Shown: positions 33,391-41,548 of the stretch, in pieces
Layout: the number at the start of each line of letters is the position of its first letter
How positions within the stretch are numbered: position 1 is the first letter of the stretch
Assembly (NCBI RefSeq): GCF_003403015.1
Contig: NZ_QURL01000001.1
Coordinates: 1-64,000 of the forward strand
Direction: 5' to 3'
Source of the DNA: Fulvimarina endophytica
GTDB taxonomy: Bacteria > Pseudomonadota > Alphaproteobacteria > Rhizobiales > Rhizobiaceae
DNA length: 64,000 bases
Translations under genes and position numbers: made by a program
Notes under the pieces: generated by a model
Databases searched by the model: none
Seen by the model: only the letters and a program-made list of their open reading frames with translations
What the model was told of the DNA's origin: nothing

Positions 33391-34250
33391 TGCGTGCCGT
33401 CGCTGTCATCCCGGCTTGCAACGAAGCCGATTGCCTGCCCGGCGCGCTCGCCTCACTGAAGCGCGAAGGCCTCGAAGCGTTGGTCGTCGCCAATGGCTGC
33501 ACCGATGCGACGGCCAACCTCGCAAGGGCCGCAGGAGCCATGGTCATCGAAACACCCGTCCTTCAGGGCGGCGTCGGCGCTGCAAGGGCCATTGGCCTCG
33601 CGGCCGCGCTGAACGAAGGAGCGTCGGTTCTCTTCACGATGGATGCCGACTGCACGCTCGCACCCGGCAGCGCGGCCGCCATCTGGCGGGGTCTCGGGCG
33701 CGCCGACGCCGTCTTCGGGAGGGTCGTCCCGAATGCGAGCGAGTTCACCGCTCTACCTCTTGCCGTCCGACGGCACGGCTCGGCCGAAGACAGGCGCAAT
33801 GCCCTGCTTGGGCTGATCGAGGCCGCAATCGCCGATTGCCCGTGGAATCCGTTCCCCGCCCATGGGACGAGCCCTGGCGCGCTGATCGCCTGGCATGCGG
33901 CGGCTTACCTCGCCGTCGGCGGTGTCGCGCCTGTCCCCTGCCATGAAGACCGCCTGATGGCCGCAGCCTTGGTCGGCGGCGGCTTTCGGGTCGCACGACC
34001 CTGGGACGCCGTCGTCATCGCATCCTGTCGGCAACGCGGTCGGGCGCCCAGCGGAATGGCTCACACGATCGCCCTGCGCGCGCGCGCAGGGCCCCAACTC
34101 ATCGCCGAAGCATTCGTTCTCGAACGCGAATGCCTCGCACTCGAGCGCCGATTGTCGGCCCTGATGCCGCGCCGAAACTGGCCGGACCTTCCATCCCTGT
34201 CCACCAAAGGAGACGACGATGTTCCATCATTCGAGCAAGCTTCAGTATGA
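33390..34250 (+). CDS. Glycosyltransferase family 2-like protein
   Basis: A 286-residue GT-A type glycosyltransferase without membrane helices. It has AVAVIPACNEADCLPGALAS, VVANGCTDATANLARAAGA and the metal-binding DxD region LFTMDADCTLAPGSAAAIWR. Its start overlaps the methyltransferase stop (TGATG). Its 3' end overlaps the manganese catalase start by 32 bases. It probably transfers the sugar that the PIG-L and NodS-like enzymes then modify; this is inferred from the operon. Confidence 0.85.
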   Translation: MRAVAVIPACNEADCLPGALASLKREGLEALVVANGCTDATANLARAAGAMVIETPVLQGGVGAARAIGLAAALNEGASVLFTMDADCTLAPGSAAAIWRGLGRADAVFGRVVPNASEFTALPLAVRRHGSAEDRRNALLGLIEAAIADCPWNPFPAHGTSPGALIAWHAAAYLAVGGVAPVPCHEDRLMAAALVGGGFRVARPWDAVVIASCRQRGRAPSGMAHTIALRARAGPQLIAEAFVLERECLALERRLSALMPRRNWPDLPSLSTKGDDDVPSFEQASV

Positions 34251-35043
34251 AGTCCGTGTCGACACCCCCGATCCCCAGTTCGCCAAGCTGCTCCAGCAGG
34301 CGATCGGCGGCATCGAAGGCGAGATCCGCGTGGCGATGCAGTACTTCTTCCAGGCCATGGGCGCGCGGGGCGACAGCCGCATCCGCGACATGCTGATCTC
34401 GACGGCGACCGAAGAACTCTCCCATATCGAGTTCCTCGGCCATGCGGTCGCGCTTAATCTCGAAGGCGCACCGGTCACCGATCAGGAGGAAGCGGCCAAG
34501 GACCCGGTGGTCAACGCCATCCTCGGCGGCGCCAATCCGCGCCATCTCCTGTCCTCCGGCTTGTCGGCGATGCCGGTGAACGCAAACGGCGTGCCCTTCG
34601 ACATGAGCCATATCTACGCGACCGGCAATATCGGCGCGGACATGCTGGCAAACGCCACCGCCGAGGCCGGCGGCCGCGTGCTCGCCTCGCGTCTCTATAA
34701 CTGGACGTCGGATGCGGGCATGAAGGACATGCTCTCCTTCCTCATTGCCCGTGACACCTATCACCAGCAGCAATGGCTGGCGGTGATCGAGGAACTGGGC
34801 GGTATGGCGGCCGCGCTGCCGATCCCCAATTCCACGCCGCAGGACCACGAGGCGATGAAGCATTCCTACTATTATCTGAACACGCTTCTCGACAAGAAGG
34901 CCCCCGAAGGCCGCTGGTCCTCCGGTCCCTCGCTCGACGGACGTGCCGAGTTCCATATCGTGGATCAGCCGGCTCCCGAAGGCCAGGAGCCCGATCTCGG
35001 CAAGGCCCGGCCCAATTCCGGCGCCCAGACCGAGCAGATCTGA
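34219..35043 (+). CDS. Manganese (non-heme) catalase
   Basis: A 274-residue dimanganese catalase that converts hydrogen peroxide to water and oxygen. Metal-ligand motifs are AIGGIEGEIRVAMQYFFQAM (Glu35), STATEELSHIEFLGHAV (Glu66, His69), ANATAEAGGRVLASRLYNWT and LIARDTYHQQQWLAVIEELG. All expected Glu and His ligands are present. AAAGGAG lies 7 bases before the ATG, which supports this start even though it lies 32 bases inside the glycosyltransferase gene. It links the sugar-modification genes to the stress genes that follow. Confidence 0.94.
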   Translation: MFHHSSKLQYEVRVDTPDPQFAKLLQQAIGGIEGEIRVAMQYFFQAMGARGDSRIRDMLISTATEELSHIEFLGHAVALNLEGAPVTDQEEAAKDPVVNAILGGANPRHLLSSGLSAMPVNANGVPFDMSHIYATGNIGADMLANATAEAGGRVLASRLYNWTSDAGMKDMLSFLIARDTYHQQQWLAVIEELGGMAAALPIPNSTPQDHEAMKHSYYYLNTLLDKKAPEGRWSSGPSLDGRAEFHIVDQPAPEGQEPDLGKARPNSGAQTEQI

Positions 35044-35133
35044 AGTTTCTACCTCACCGACCGTCGCCCAGGGTCCCGAGCGGCTAGGCGGCGGCCTCTC
35101 CAATTTGACGACCAGCGATTACGGAGACGGTCG

Positions 35134-35802
35134 ATGTTGAAACAGTATGAACATTGGCAAAGGACGGGACGCAACGATCCACTGCCTCGCTTCGCTCTCT
35201 TCGCGGCGGCCGGCACGGCCATCGCGCTTCTTGCTTTCGCGGCCAAACCGCTTCTTACCAGTTCCTCCGCAGAGCGTCGCCGCGAGTTCGACGACGACGC
35301 GCCACGTCGTCTGTCACGTGAAGGGGAGGGCTCGCCGGCCTTCGTTGGAAAGAGCGTTCTCATCAATCGGCCCCGCGCCGAACTCTACGACTTCTGGCGC
35401 GACTTCAAATACCTGCCCCGGTTCATGGAGAACATCCGTGCCGTCGAGGTGAATGGCGACGTCTCGACATGGACGTTCGCCGCACCCGCCGGACAGACCG
35501 TGACCGCGGAGGTCGAGGTCATCGAGGACAGGCGCAACGAGCGAATCGCCTGGAAGTCGACGCCGCAATCCCAGATTGCAACCAAAGGCGCGATCGATTT
35601 TCGCGATGCCTCAGCCGGACGCGGGACCTATGTCGACGCTCTCGTCGAATACACCCCGCCCGCATGCGCGGTCGGCCGGGCCGTCGCCGACCTCTTTAGA
35701 CGGGAGCCTCACGTGCAGGCACGCCACGACATGAAGCGGTTCAAGATGCTGATGGAAGCCGGCGAGGTCTCGACCTCGCGGCGAACCCGACACGATTCAT
35801 AA
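35134..35802 (+). CDS. Membrane-anchored SRPBCC-family protein
   Basis: A 222-residue protein with one N-terminal transmembrane helix ([20 protein letters not shown]), a short linker and a START-like SRPBCC (polyketide cyclase/dehydrase or CoQ-binding) domain beginning [20 protein letters not shown]. The segments [19 protein letters not shown] and [20 protein letters not shown] are typical of the family next to stress catalases and dehydrogenases. The domain binds hydrophobic ligands, but the ligand is unknown. It is followed 10 bases later by the alcohol dehydrogenase gene. Confidence 0.82.
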   Translation: MLKQYEHWQRTGRNDPLPRFALFAAAGTAIALLAFAAKPLLTSSSAERRREFDDDAPRRLSREGEGSPAFVGKSVLINRPRAELYDFWRDFKYLPRFMENIRAVEVNGDVSTWTFAAPAGQTVTAEVEVIEDRRNERIAWKSTPQSQIATKGAIDFRDASAGRGTYVDALVEYTPPACAVGRAVADLFRREPHVQARHDMKRFKMLMEAGEVSTSRRTRHDS

Positions 35803-35812
35803 GGAGGCGATC

Positions 35813-37006
35813 ATGCGCGCGCTCACCTATCACGGCACGAAAGACGTTCGTGTCGATACCGTTGCCGATCCAGAAATCATCAATCCGCGCGATGCGGTAA
35901 TCAAGGTCACCTCGACGGCGATCTGTGGTTCAGACCTTCACCTATACGACGGCGTCATCCCCGGAACGCTCTCCGGCGACATTCTCGGCCACGAGTTCAT
36001 GGGCGAAGTGGTCGAGGTCGGCCAGAAAAGCACCTTGAAGAAGGGCCAACGGGTCGTGGTGCCGTTCACCATCTCTTGCGGCAAATGCTATTTCTGCGAG
36101 AAGCAACAGTTCTCTGCCTGCGACAACGCCAACCCCGCAGAAAAGCAGGACATGACTGAGCAACTCTACGGCCATGCCGTGGGCGGTCTGTTCGGCTACT
36201 CACATTTGACGGGGGGCTTTTCCGGCGGTCAGGCGGAATACGTCCGCGTTCCCTATTCCGATGTCGGCCCGATCGTGGTGCCGGACCATCTGGAAGACGA
36301 CAAGGTTCTCTTCCTCTCCGACATCCTGCCGACCGGCTGGATGGCTGCCGACAATGCCGATATCGAGAACGGAGACACGGTCGCGATCTGGGGTTGTGGC
36401 CCTGTCGGGCTTTTCTGCATCCAGAGCGCCCTTCGGATGGGAGCCGAGCGCGTGATTGCGATCGATCACTATCCGCGCCGTCTGGAACTCGCGCGTCAGG
36501 CCGGCGCTGAGGTGATCGACTTCAAGCAGACCAACGTCACCGAAGCGCTGATGGAGATGACCGGCGGCATCGGTCCCGATGCCGTCATCGATGCTGTAGG
36601 GATGGAATCTCACGGGTTTTCGCTCGGCGATCAGGCGCAGGCTTTCAATCTCGCGGATACGATCAAGCAGACTGTCGGGATCGGTGCCGACCGGGGGGGA
36701 GCCCTGCGTGAGGCGATCTTCGCCTGCCGAAAGGGTGGACGCCTGTCCATGCCGGGCGTCTATGGCGGGTTCCTCGACAAGTTCCCGCTCGGGGCACTGA
36801 TGGAGAAGGGTATCCAGGTGAAGACCGGTCAGACCCATGTCCAGCGCTACCTTAAGGAGCTTCTGCAACTGATCAAGGAGCAGAAGATCGACACCACCTT
36901 CATGATCAGCCACAGGCTTCCGCTGGAAGAGGCGCCGAGAGGTTACAAGAACTTCAAGGATAATCAGAACGACTGGACCAAGGTTGTCCTGAAGCCGGGC
37001 GTGTGA
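35813..37006 (+). CDS. Zinc-dependent alcohol dehydrogenase (formaldehyde-dehydrogenase-like)
   Basis: A 397-residue medium-chain dehydrogenase. Catalytic zinc motifs are [14 protein letters not shown] and [13 protein letters not shown]. The structural zinc site is [20 protein letters not shown]. The coenzyme fold is [20 protein letters not shown], and the acidic IDHYPRR indicates NAD(H). It resembles the glutathione-independent formaldehyde dehydrogenase-like branch with its longer sequence. AAGGAGG lies before the ATG. With the SRPBCC and SDR genes it forms a compact group often found with stress functions. The actual alcohol or aldehyde is unknown. Confidence 0.9.
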   Translation: MRALTYHGTKDVRVDTVADPEIINPRDAVIKVTSTAICGSDLHLYDGVIPGTLSGDILGHEFMGEVVEVGQKSTLKKGQRVVVPFTISCGKCYFCEKQQFSACDNANPAEKQDMTEQLYGHAVGGLFGYSHLTGGFSGGQAEYVRVPYSDVGPIVVPDHLEDDKVLFLSDILPTGWMAADNADIENGDTVAIWGCGPVGLFCIQSALRMGAERVIAIDHYPRRLELARQAGAEVIDFKQTNVTEALMEMTGGIGPDAVIDAVGMESHGFSLGDQAQAFNLADTIKQTVGIGADRGGALREAIFACRKGGRLSMPGVYGGFLDKFPLGALMEKGIQVKTGQTHVQRYLKELLQLIKEQKIDTTFMISHRLPLEEAPRGYKNFKDNQNDWTKVVLKPGV

Positions 37007-37019
37007 AGAGGTTGATCCC

Positions 37020-37793
37020 ATGACCGAAAGATCGCTTGCGGTCGTAACCGGTGCCTCAACAGGCATTGGTTACGAACTCGCCAAATTGTGCGCCGAAGAC
37101 GGTTTCGACCTGATCTTGTGTGCGGATGAAGACGATATCCGGGAGGCGGCGGAGAAGGTCGGCCGCCTCGGAACGAAGGTCGAGCCCGTAGTGACCGACC
37201 TTTCGACGAGACAGGGCATCGAGACGCTCCTCTCCGTCATCGGCGAGCGAGACGTCGACGTTCTCTTGGCAAATGCCGGACGCACGCTCGGCGGGGCCTT
37301 TCTCGACCAGGATCTGGAACGGGCGGTGGGCATCGTCGATCTTAACGTCTCGGGAACCCTACGTCTCATCCATACGGTCGCAAACCGCATGCGAGCGCGT
37401 GGCCGAGGCAGGATTCTCGTCACTGGCTCGACGGCAGGTTACATTCCCGGCCCATTCATGGCGGTCTACAACGGCACTAAGGCGTTTTTGGAAAGCGTGT
37501 GCGAAGCGCTCGCGGACGAATGGAGGGACACCGGCGTTACCGTCACCTACCTGTCTCCCGGCCCGACGGAAACGGAGGTCTTTGAGCGCGGCGGAATGGA
37601 ATACACGCCGGTTGGATCCAGCGACATGAAAGAAGATCCAGCGAAGGTGGCGCGGATCGGTTACGATGCCATGATGGCAGGTCACGTGAATGTGGCGAGC
37701 AGCTTCATGAACCGGGTGCAAACGACCTTCGCCGGCATTCTTCCCGATACACTTCTTGCGAAAATGCATAGGCATCTCGCCAAGCCTAAATGA
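37020..37793 (+). CDS. Short-chain dehydrogenase/reductase
   Basis: A 257-residue classical SDR. The cofactor motif is VVTGASTGIGYELAKLCAED, followed by LLANAGRTLGGAFLD, the catalytic Ser in ILVTGSTAGYIPGPFMAVYN and the Tyr-x-x-x-Lys in YNGTKAFLESVCEALADEWR. It lies 13 bases after the alcohol dehydrogenase gene and shares its transcript. Substrate unknown; no defect seen. Confidence 0.9.
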   Translation: MTERSLAVVTGASTGIGYELAKLCAEDGFDLILCADEDDIREAAEKVGRLGTKVEPVVTDLSTRQGIETLLSVIGERDVDVLLANAGRTLGGAFLDQDLERAVGIVDLNVSGTLRLIHTVANRMRARGRGRILVTGSTAGYIPGPFMAVYNGTKAFLESVCEALADEWRDTGVTVTYLSPGPTETEVFERGGMEYTPVGSSDMKEDPAKVARIGYDAMMAGHVNVASSFMNRVQTTFAGILPDTLLAKMHRHLAKPK

Positions 37794-38270
37794 GTGAGGC
37801 TTCCAAGGTACGCTCAAACTTCTTGCAAAGTCCGATTTCGACTAGCTGTTCGGCGCCGTCCCATGGCCACGGCGTCCACGAACGTAGCTTTGCTTCAAGG
37901 TTCTCGTGAACGCCTTTGATATGCCGTTCCACTGCGTACCGCGAATCATCGTGACGAGCTGTACAAGTCCAAGCGCGGCTGCGGTATCTGCGGTAATCGC
38001 CGCGATGTACGCGCTTCCGTTTCGGACAGATATCAGAGTGCATGAGCCGTCCACGTTACGCCGAACCGCTCTTCGACCACGTCGACCATCGCACTTTCGA
38101 GTATGCCAACTGTCCGATCAAATCGGGGTGCGGCCAGAAGTATTCTCAGCCATATCGTTCATCGACCCGGAATTAGTAACTCGGAAAGTCAGGACGAGCG
38201 CTTTGAGACCGTTCGGAGAACGTTCGCAACCACTGAATGCCATCATACGATCGGGCAGGGCGGATTGCTG

Positions 38271-38283
38271 GGAAATGATTTCC
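38271..38283. repeat. GGAAATSATTTCC palindrome, copy 4
   Basis: GGAAATGATTTCC is perfect over 13 bp. The context is CTGGGAAATGATTTCCAGG, so the outer bases differ slightly from copies 2 and 3. Confidence 0.8.
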
Positions 38284-38346
38284 AGGGCGCGAACGCCGTT
38301 CGAGACAAAAGGGCTCCTCATGCCTTCGTCCATAACGCTGGGCTTC

Positions 38347-38382
38347 GTGTATCGCCTCGTGTATCGTGCGGTGTATCGCAGA
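38347..38382 (+). repeat. Three tandem 12-bp repeats
   Basis: GTGTATCG recurs at 38347, 38359 and 38371, each followed by four variable bases (CCTC, TGCG, CAGA). The strict 12-bp spacing marks a short tandem array; function unknown. Confidence 0.6.
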
Positions 38383-38436
38383 TTAGTGTGGTCGTTTCGG
38401 GCGATAGCCGGATTTGCGGGATTTAGGCTTAATTAA

Positions 38437-38460
38437 CGGAGAGTCCCCCCCTCTCCGCCA
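38437..38460 (+). other. Hairpin resembling the 3' end of a tRNA-Ser gene (possible att remnant)
   Basis: CGGAGAG and CTCTCCG pair around a C-rich loop, and the right arm continues into CCA, giving CCCCCCCTCTCCGCCA as at the 3' end of many tRNA-Ser genes. No tRNA body is present, so it could be the short direct repeat left at one end of an element inserted in tRNA-Ser, or merely a terminator-like hairpin. Confidence 0.3.
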
Positions 38461-38580
38461 CAATTCTCCAATTAAAGCAGGCTGTTCGTCGCAGATGAGA
38501 CCGGCGGTCAACGCGCAACGGTATATGCTGATGTTCAGTGCCGAGCGACAGAGCCACACCCTCGGCACGTCGGAGCGCGG

Positions 38581-38803
38581 ATGATCAATTCTGATGACAT
38601 CGATCCGGACGAGCCGGCCAGACCTGAAATCCCGCTGCCGCGTCTATACGAGCGCGATATCGACGTCCTACTTCGTGAAGAGCTCCTGTTCGGCCGACCG
38701 GTGCAGTCGCCCTTCCTCGACGCTCTGAATTTCCCTCAATCGGCGCAGTTCCTCTCCGGCCACTTGTCTGTCGTCGAAGTCACCGGAGAGACAGGCATCC
38801 TAG
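38581..38803 (+). pseudogene. Truncated PD-(D/E)XK-nuclease-like gene, cut by an IS3 element
   Basis: The frame begins MINSDDIDPDEPARPEIPLP and continues RLYERDIDVLLREELLFGRP and LSVVEVTGETGIL, resembling the N-terminus of PD-(D/E)XK nuclease-superfamily proteins found near defence loci. The sequence then runs into the IS3 terminal repeat at 38804, and translation would end 11 codons inside the IS. About 70 residues remain and the catalytic core is lost. The gene family assignment is from memory. Confidence 0.55.
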
Positions 38804-38837
38804 TGAACCGCCGCGGCTTTCCCGGAGACCGGTTGGC

Positions 38838-39723
38838 TTAAGTCCTGCGCGGCGATCGGCACGGCCACAAGTTGAGCGTAGTAAGCGGCTTCCGCCTCGG
38901 GGGGGCGGGATATGCCGATCGGCTCGAGCAGCTGGCGGTTGTTGAACCAATCGACCCATTCGAGGGTGGCGGACTCGACGGCTTCGACGCTGCGCCAGGG
39001 CCCGCGCCGATGGATGACCTCGGCCTTGAACAGCCCGTTGATCGTCTAGGCCAAGGCATTGTCGTAGCTGTCGCAGACACTGCAGACGGACGGCTCGATG
39101 CCGGCCTTAGCCAAGCGCTCGGCGTAGCGGATGCTCTTGTACTGCGAGCCGCAGTCGCCATGGTGCTCGAGCCTGCCGCCGGCGAAGGGGCGACGGTCAT
39201 GAAGCGCCTGATCCAGAGCATCGAGGACGAAGTCGGCAAGAGCGGTTCGTAAGACGCGCCAGCCAACGATGCGGCGGGCGAACGCGTCGATGACGAAGGC
39301 GACCTAGACGCTTGGGAGACGGTCCGGGCTTGCCCGGATGAATTCGTCCACTGGACGAATTCAAAAGCGTACAAGGCCGGCAGGGGCGCGCCGCGTGGCG
39401 CCATAGATGAAGTCGCTCACCCACAAACCGTTGAGCGCCGGCGCCTGGAACTGCCGGTTCGCCCGGTCGAGCGGACAGGGCGCGGCCCTGTCGCTGATCG
39501 TCGTCTTCACCGTCTTTCCGCGAAGAACGCCCTTCAGTCCCATGGCCCTCATCAGCCGGGCGACCGTGCAGCGGGCGACGTTGAAGCCCTCGTGCCGCAT
39601 CTGACGCCAGACTTTCCGCACGCCATAGACACCGAAGTTCGCCTCGAACACGCGGCGGATCTCGCCGCAGAGGTCCACATCACGGTGTTCCCGGTTGTGG
39701 CGCTGGATCTGCGAAGCCTGCAA
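38838..39723 (-). pseudogene. IS3-family transposase orfB, inactivated
   Basis: The minus strand reads EIRRVFEANFGVYGVRKVWR, CTVARLMRAMGLKGVLRGKT and LNGLWVSDFIYGA, then VAFVIDAFARRIVGWRVLRT, GDCGSQYKSIRYAERLAKAG and ATLEWVDWFNNRQLLEPIG, which is rve/DDE transposase sequence in normal order. Three in-frame stops interrupt it at 39361-39363, 39304-39306 and 39046-39048. The last replaces the catalytic Glu codon (NALA-stop-TINGL in place of NALAETINGL). An extra segment of about 20 codons lies between YGA and VAFV. The start is missing. It cannot be functional. Confidence 0.85.
39340..39362. repeat. Perfect 23-nt palindrome inside the IS3 remnant
   Basis: Two 11-base arms (GAATTCGTCCA and its complement) flank a central C. 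It lies in the extra segment that interrupts the transposase reading frame, so it arrived by a small insertion after the IS. Confidence 0.6.
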
Positions 39724-39851
39724 GCTGCAGGCGAAACGATGGAAGACGACGATGCGCTTGTCTGGATGAACTGAGGTCTCTGACTTCAGAAACGTTCGAC
39801 TTCAAATCGAAGAAGGCGATTGAAGTCCTTCGCGCGCACGGTAGCAGCGTC

Positions 39852-39865
39852 GGAAAATCATTTCC
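39852..39865. repeat. GGAAATSATTTCC palindrome, copy 5 (one-base longer)
   Basis: CGGAAAATCATTTCCG has the same arms with one additional A, 75 bases beyond the IS3 remnant. A variant copy, less certain than the others. Confidence 0.5.
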
Positions 39866-39945
39866 GCTCTGCGCCTGTTCCGATCGTCCGATTCGACTCC
39901 ACAAATCACCGAAGGCTGCCGTTTGGCTTAGGTCGAACTGTTTCA

Positions 39946-40210
39946 ATGAAGACGGATCAGGTGGTCGGGGAACTGTCCGGTTGCAAGTCTGACCACGCAA
40001 TGCGCGCACATGCAGCGAGTGTCCGGATCGCGGCGCGAACATTCGGCTGGCAGGAACGGCTCGGCAGCGGCTCGGTAGATGTTACGCACAGGATGGGCAA
40101 TGGCGCGCCCTCCGGAGTTGCCGAGTTTGCCTGCGACTTCGCGATCGAGCGAAACTTCAGTGAAGAGGAACGGTAGCAACTCATCGACGAAGCCCAGAGG
40201 GGCTGAACGG
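39946..40210 (+). pseudogene. Probable OsmC-family gene remnant
   Basis: The plus strand encodes AASVRIAARTFGWQERLGSG, SVDVTHRMGN, then FAIERNFSEEER, a TAG at 40174-40176, and in the same frame QLIDEAQRG. The order (a helix with Arg-x-x-Ala, a VxVTH strand, a strand ending in ERNFSEEERQ, and a helix) follows the C-terminal half of OsmC-like hydroperoxide-resistance proteins. Stops and the lack of an N-terminal half mark it as decayed. The family call is tentative. Confidence 0.35.
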
Positions 40211-40410
40211 TCGGCACCGCGCTCGACAGCGGACCGGCGATCATCGGTTCGTGATCGTCAAACTCGAGGTTTCGGCAAGGCGACCCGAGCCGGAACCGTT
40301 CCGTCCGAGAAGCGCGACCGCGAGGGCTGGAGGTCGACGACCGCACGCGCAGGCGTTCCTTGCCGGGCAGAGCCGGGCTGGACAGGCACCTTCATCATGC
40401 GACGGGCCTG

Positions 40411-40444
40411 CACCGCCAACCGGGCACAGGCGCGGTTGGCGGTG
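40411..40444 (-). terminator. Terminator hairpin of the sugar ABC operon
   Basis: CACCGCCAACC pairs perfectly with GGTTGGCGGTG over 11 bp around a 12-base loop, 28 bases beyond the stop of the binding-protein gene on the minus strand. Confidence 0.65.
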
Positions 40445-40472
40445 ACGTTCTGTCATGGCCGAAATGGAAGTC

Positions 40473-41522
40473 TCAACGCTCGGGCAACTTCATCCACGGC
40501 TTCACCATGACATCGGCATGGGAGAATTGCGGCATCTTCGCCGACAATTCTTCCATGTTGCTTATGTCCTCGCCGTTCAGCATCTCCTGGGTGATGAGGG
40601 TCGGCGGCACGACGACCTGCCCGTCGACGTCTTCGCCCGCCATCAACGAGGCGAGGGCACGAACGGAGACCTCGCCGACGACGGTGGGGTTCGTTGCGGC
40701 GGTCGCCACCCAAGCCGAGCCAGGCTCACGCATTGCCTGGATGTCGGCGGTGGAGACATCGGCCGAATAGATCCTAATGTCCGAAGACAGCCCCGCCTCG
40801 TCGACGGCGATCTTCGCACCTTTTGCGAACTCGTCGAAAGGGGCGAAGATCACGTTGATCGTCGGGTTCGCCCGCAGCACGGCGGCCGCCTGGTTCGCCA
40901 CCGAATTGGCGATCGGATTGTCGAGCGTGCCGAAGCGGGCGAACTCGTTGATTCCGGGATTGGCCTCCTTCATCTCCTGCCAGACCGCATCGCGCCGGTC
41001 GAGCGGCGCGATGCCAGCGACATAGACGTAGCCGGCATCGAAACTATCGCCGTTGTCCTCGATCGCCTGTTCGATCGCGAGCCGGGCGAGGTCGCGGTCG
41101 GACTGCTCGATCTGCGGAACCGCCTCGTTCTCGACGTCCACGTCGAAGGCGACGACGTCGATGCCGGCATCGAGCGCGCGCTGCACGGCCGGCTTCATCG
41201 ATTCCGTCAGACCATGCTGCACGATGATTCCGTCGACGCCGAGGCCGATCGCCTGATCCATCATGTCGGACTGAAGCGCGGCATCCTGACGGCTGTCGAA
41301 GACGCGCAGTTCGATATCGAGGGCCTCGGCCTGGCGCTCGACACCGGCGAGATAGGCCTGGAAGAAGTCGCCCGTCGACAGATAGCGGACGAGCGCGACG
41401 ACCGGCCGTTCCTCGCCGTCGAACGGTGCCGGCGCGGACGCATTGTCCTGCGCAAGGCTCGGAGTGACGGCGAGCGCCGCGGTGCCGGCCGCGAGAAAGA
41501 GGCGTCTGGTCAGTTTCAGCAT
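40473..41522 (-). CDS. Sugar ABC transporter, periplasmic binding protein (methylthioribose/deoxyribose-type, inferred)
   Basis: A 349-residue RbsB-type binding protein. The N-terminus MLKLTRRLFLAAGTAALAV is a signal peptide with a twin-Arg-like start. The mature part shows VVALVRYLSTGDFFQAYLAG, GLGVDGIIVQHGLTESMKPA, GIDVVAFDVDVENEAV and INVIFAPFDEFAKGAKIAVD. GGAGG precedes the ATG. It is the last gene of an operon with one permease and one duplicated ATPase. The operon is divergent from mtnK-mtnA-aldolase, so the substrate is probably 5-methylthioribose or 5-deoxyribose; that is context, not sequence. Confidence 0.85.
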   Translation of the reverse strand: MLKLTRRLFLAAGTAALAVTPSLAQDNASAPAPFDGEERPVVALVRYLSTGDFFQAYLAGVERQAEALDIELRVFDSRQDAALQSDMMDQAIGLGVDGIIVQHGLTESMKPAVQRALDAGIDVVAFDVDVENEAVPQIEQSDRDLARLAIEQAIEDNGDSFDAGYVYVAGIAPLDRRDAVWQEMKEANPGINEFARFGTLDNPIANSVANQAAAVLRANPTINVIFAPFDEFAKGAKIAVDEAGLSSDIRIYSADVSTADIQAMREPGSAWVATAATNPTVVGEVSVRALASLMAGEDVDGQVVVPPTLITQEMLNGEDISNMEELSAKMPQFSHADVMVKPWMKLPER

Positions 41523-41548
41523 GGTTCCTCCGAGATTTCTGGTCGTTT

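Larger units (their letters stand above)
37794..38580. other. Non-coding, repeat-bearing stretch
   Basis: About 790 bases with no supported gene. It contains a perfect 13-bp GGAAATGATTTCC, three 12-bp tandem repeats and a hairpin that ends like a tRNA-Ser 3' end, all annotated separately. It begins the decayed zone that runs to about 40.4 kb. Confidence 0.5.
38804..39775 (-). mobile_element. Degenerate IS3-family element
   Basis: The outer end is TGAACCGCCGCGGCTTTCCC at 38804, the typical terminal sequence of a group of IS3-family elements. The interior holds a broken transposase orfB on the minus strand. Similarity fades at about 39775, so the 5' half of the IS, with orfA and the other terminal repeat, is missing. 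Confidence 0.75.

Noticed and set aside
37906..38436. 176-codon plus-strand frame
   Set aside because: It crosses the palindrome and the 12-bp tandem repeats, has no ribosome binding site and no recognisable domain.
38804..39775. Functional insertion sequence
   Set aside because: Three in-frame stops, a lost catalytic Glu, an internal insertion and a missing second end show it is dead.
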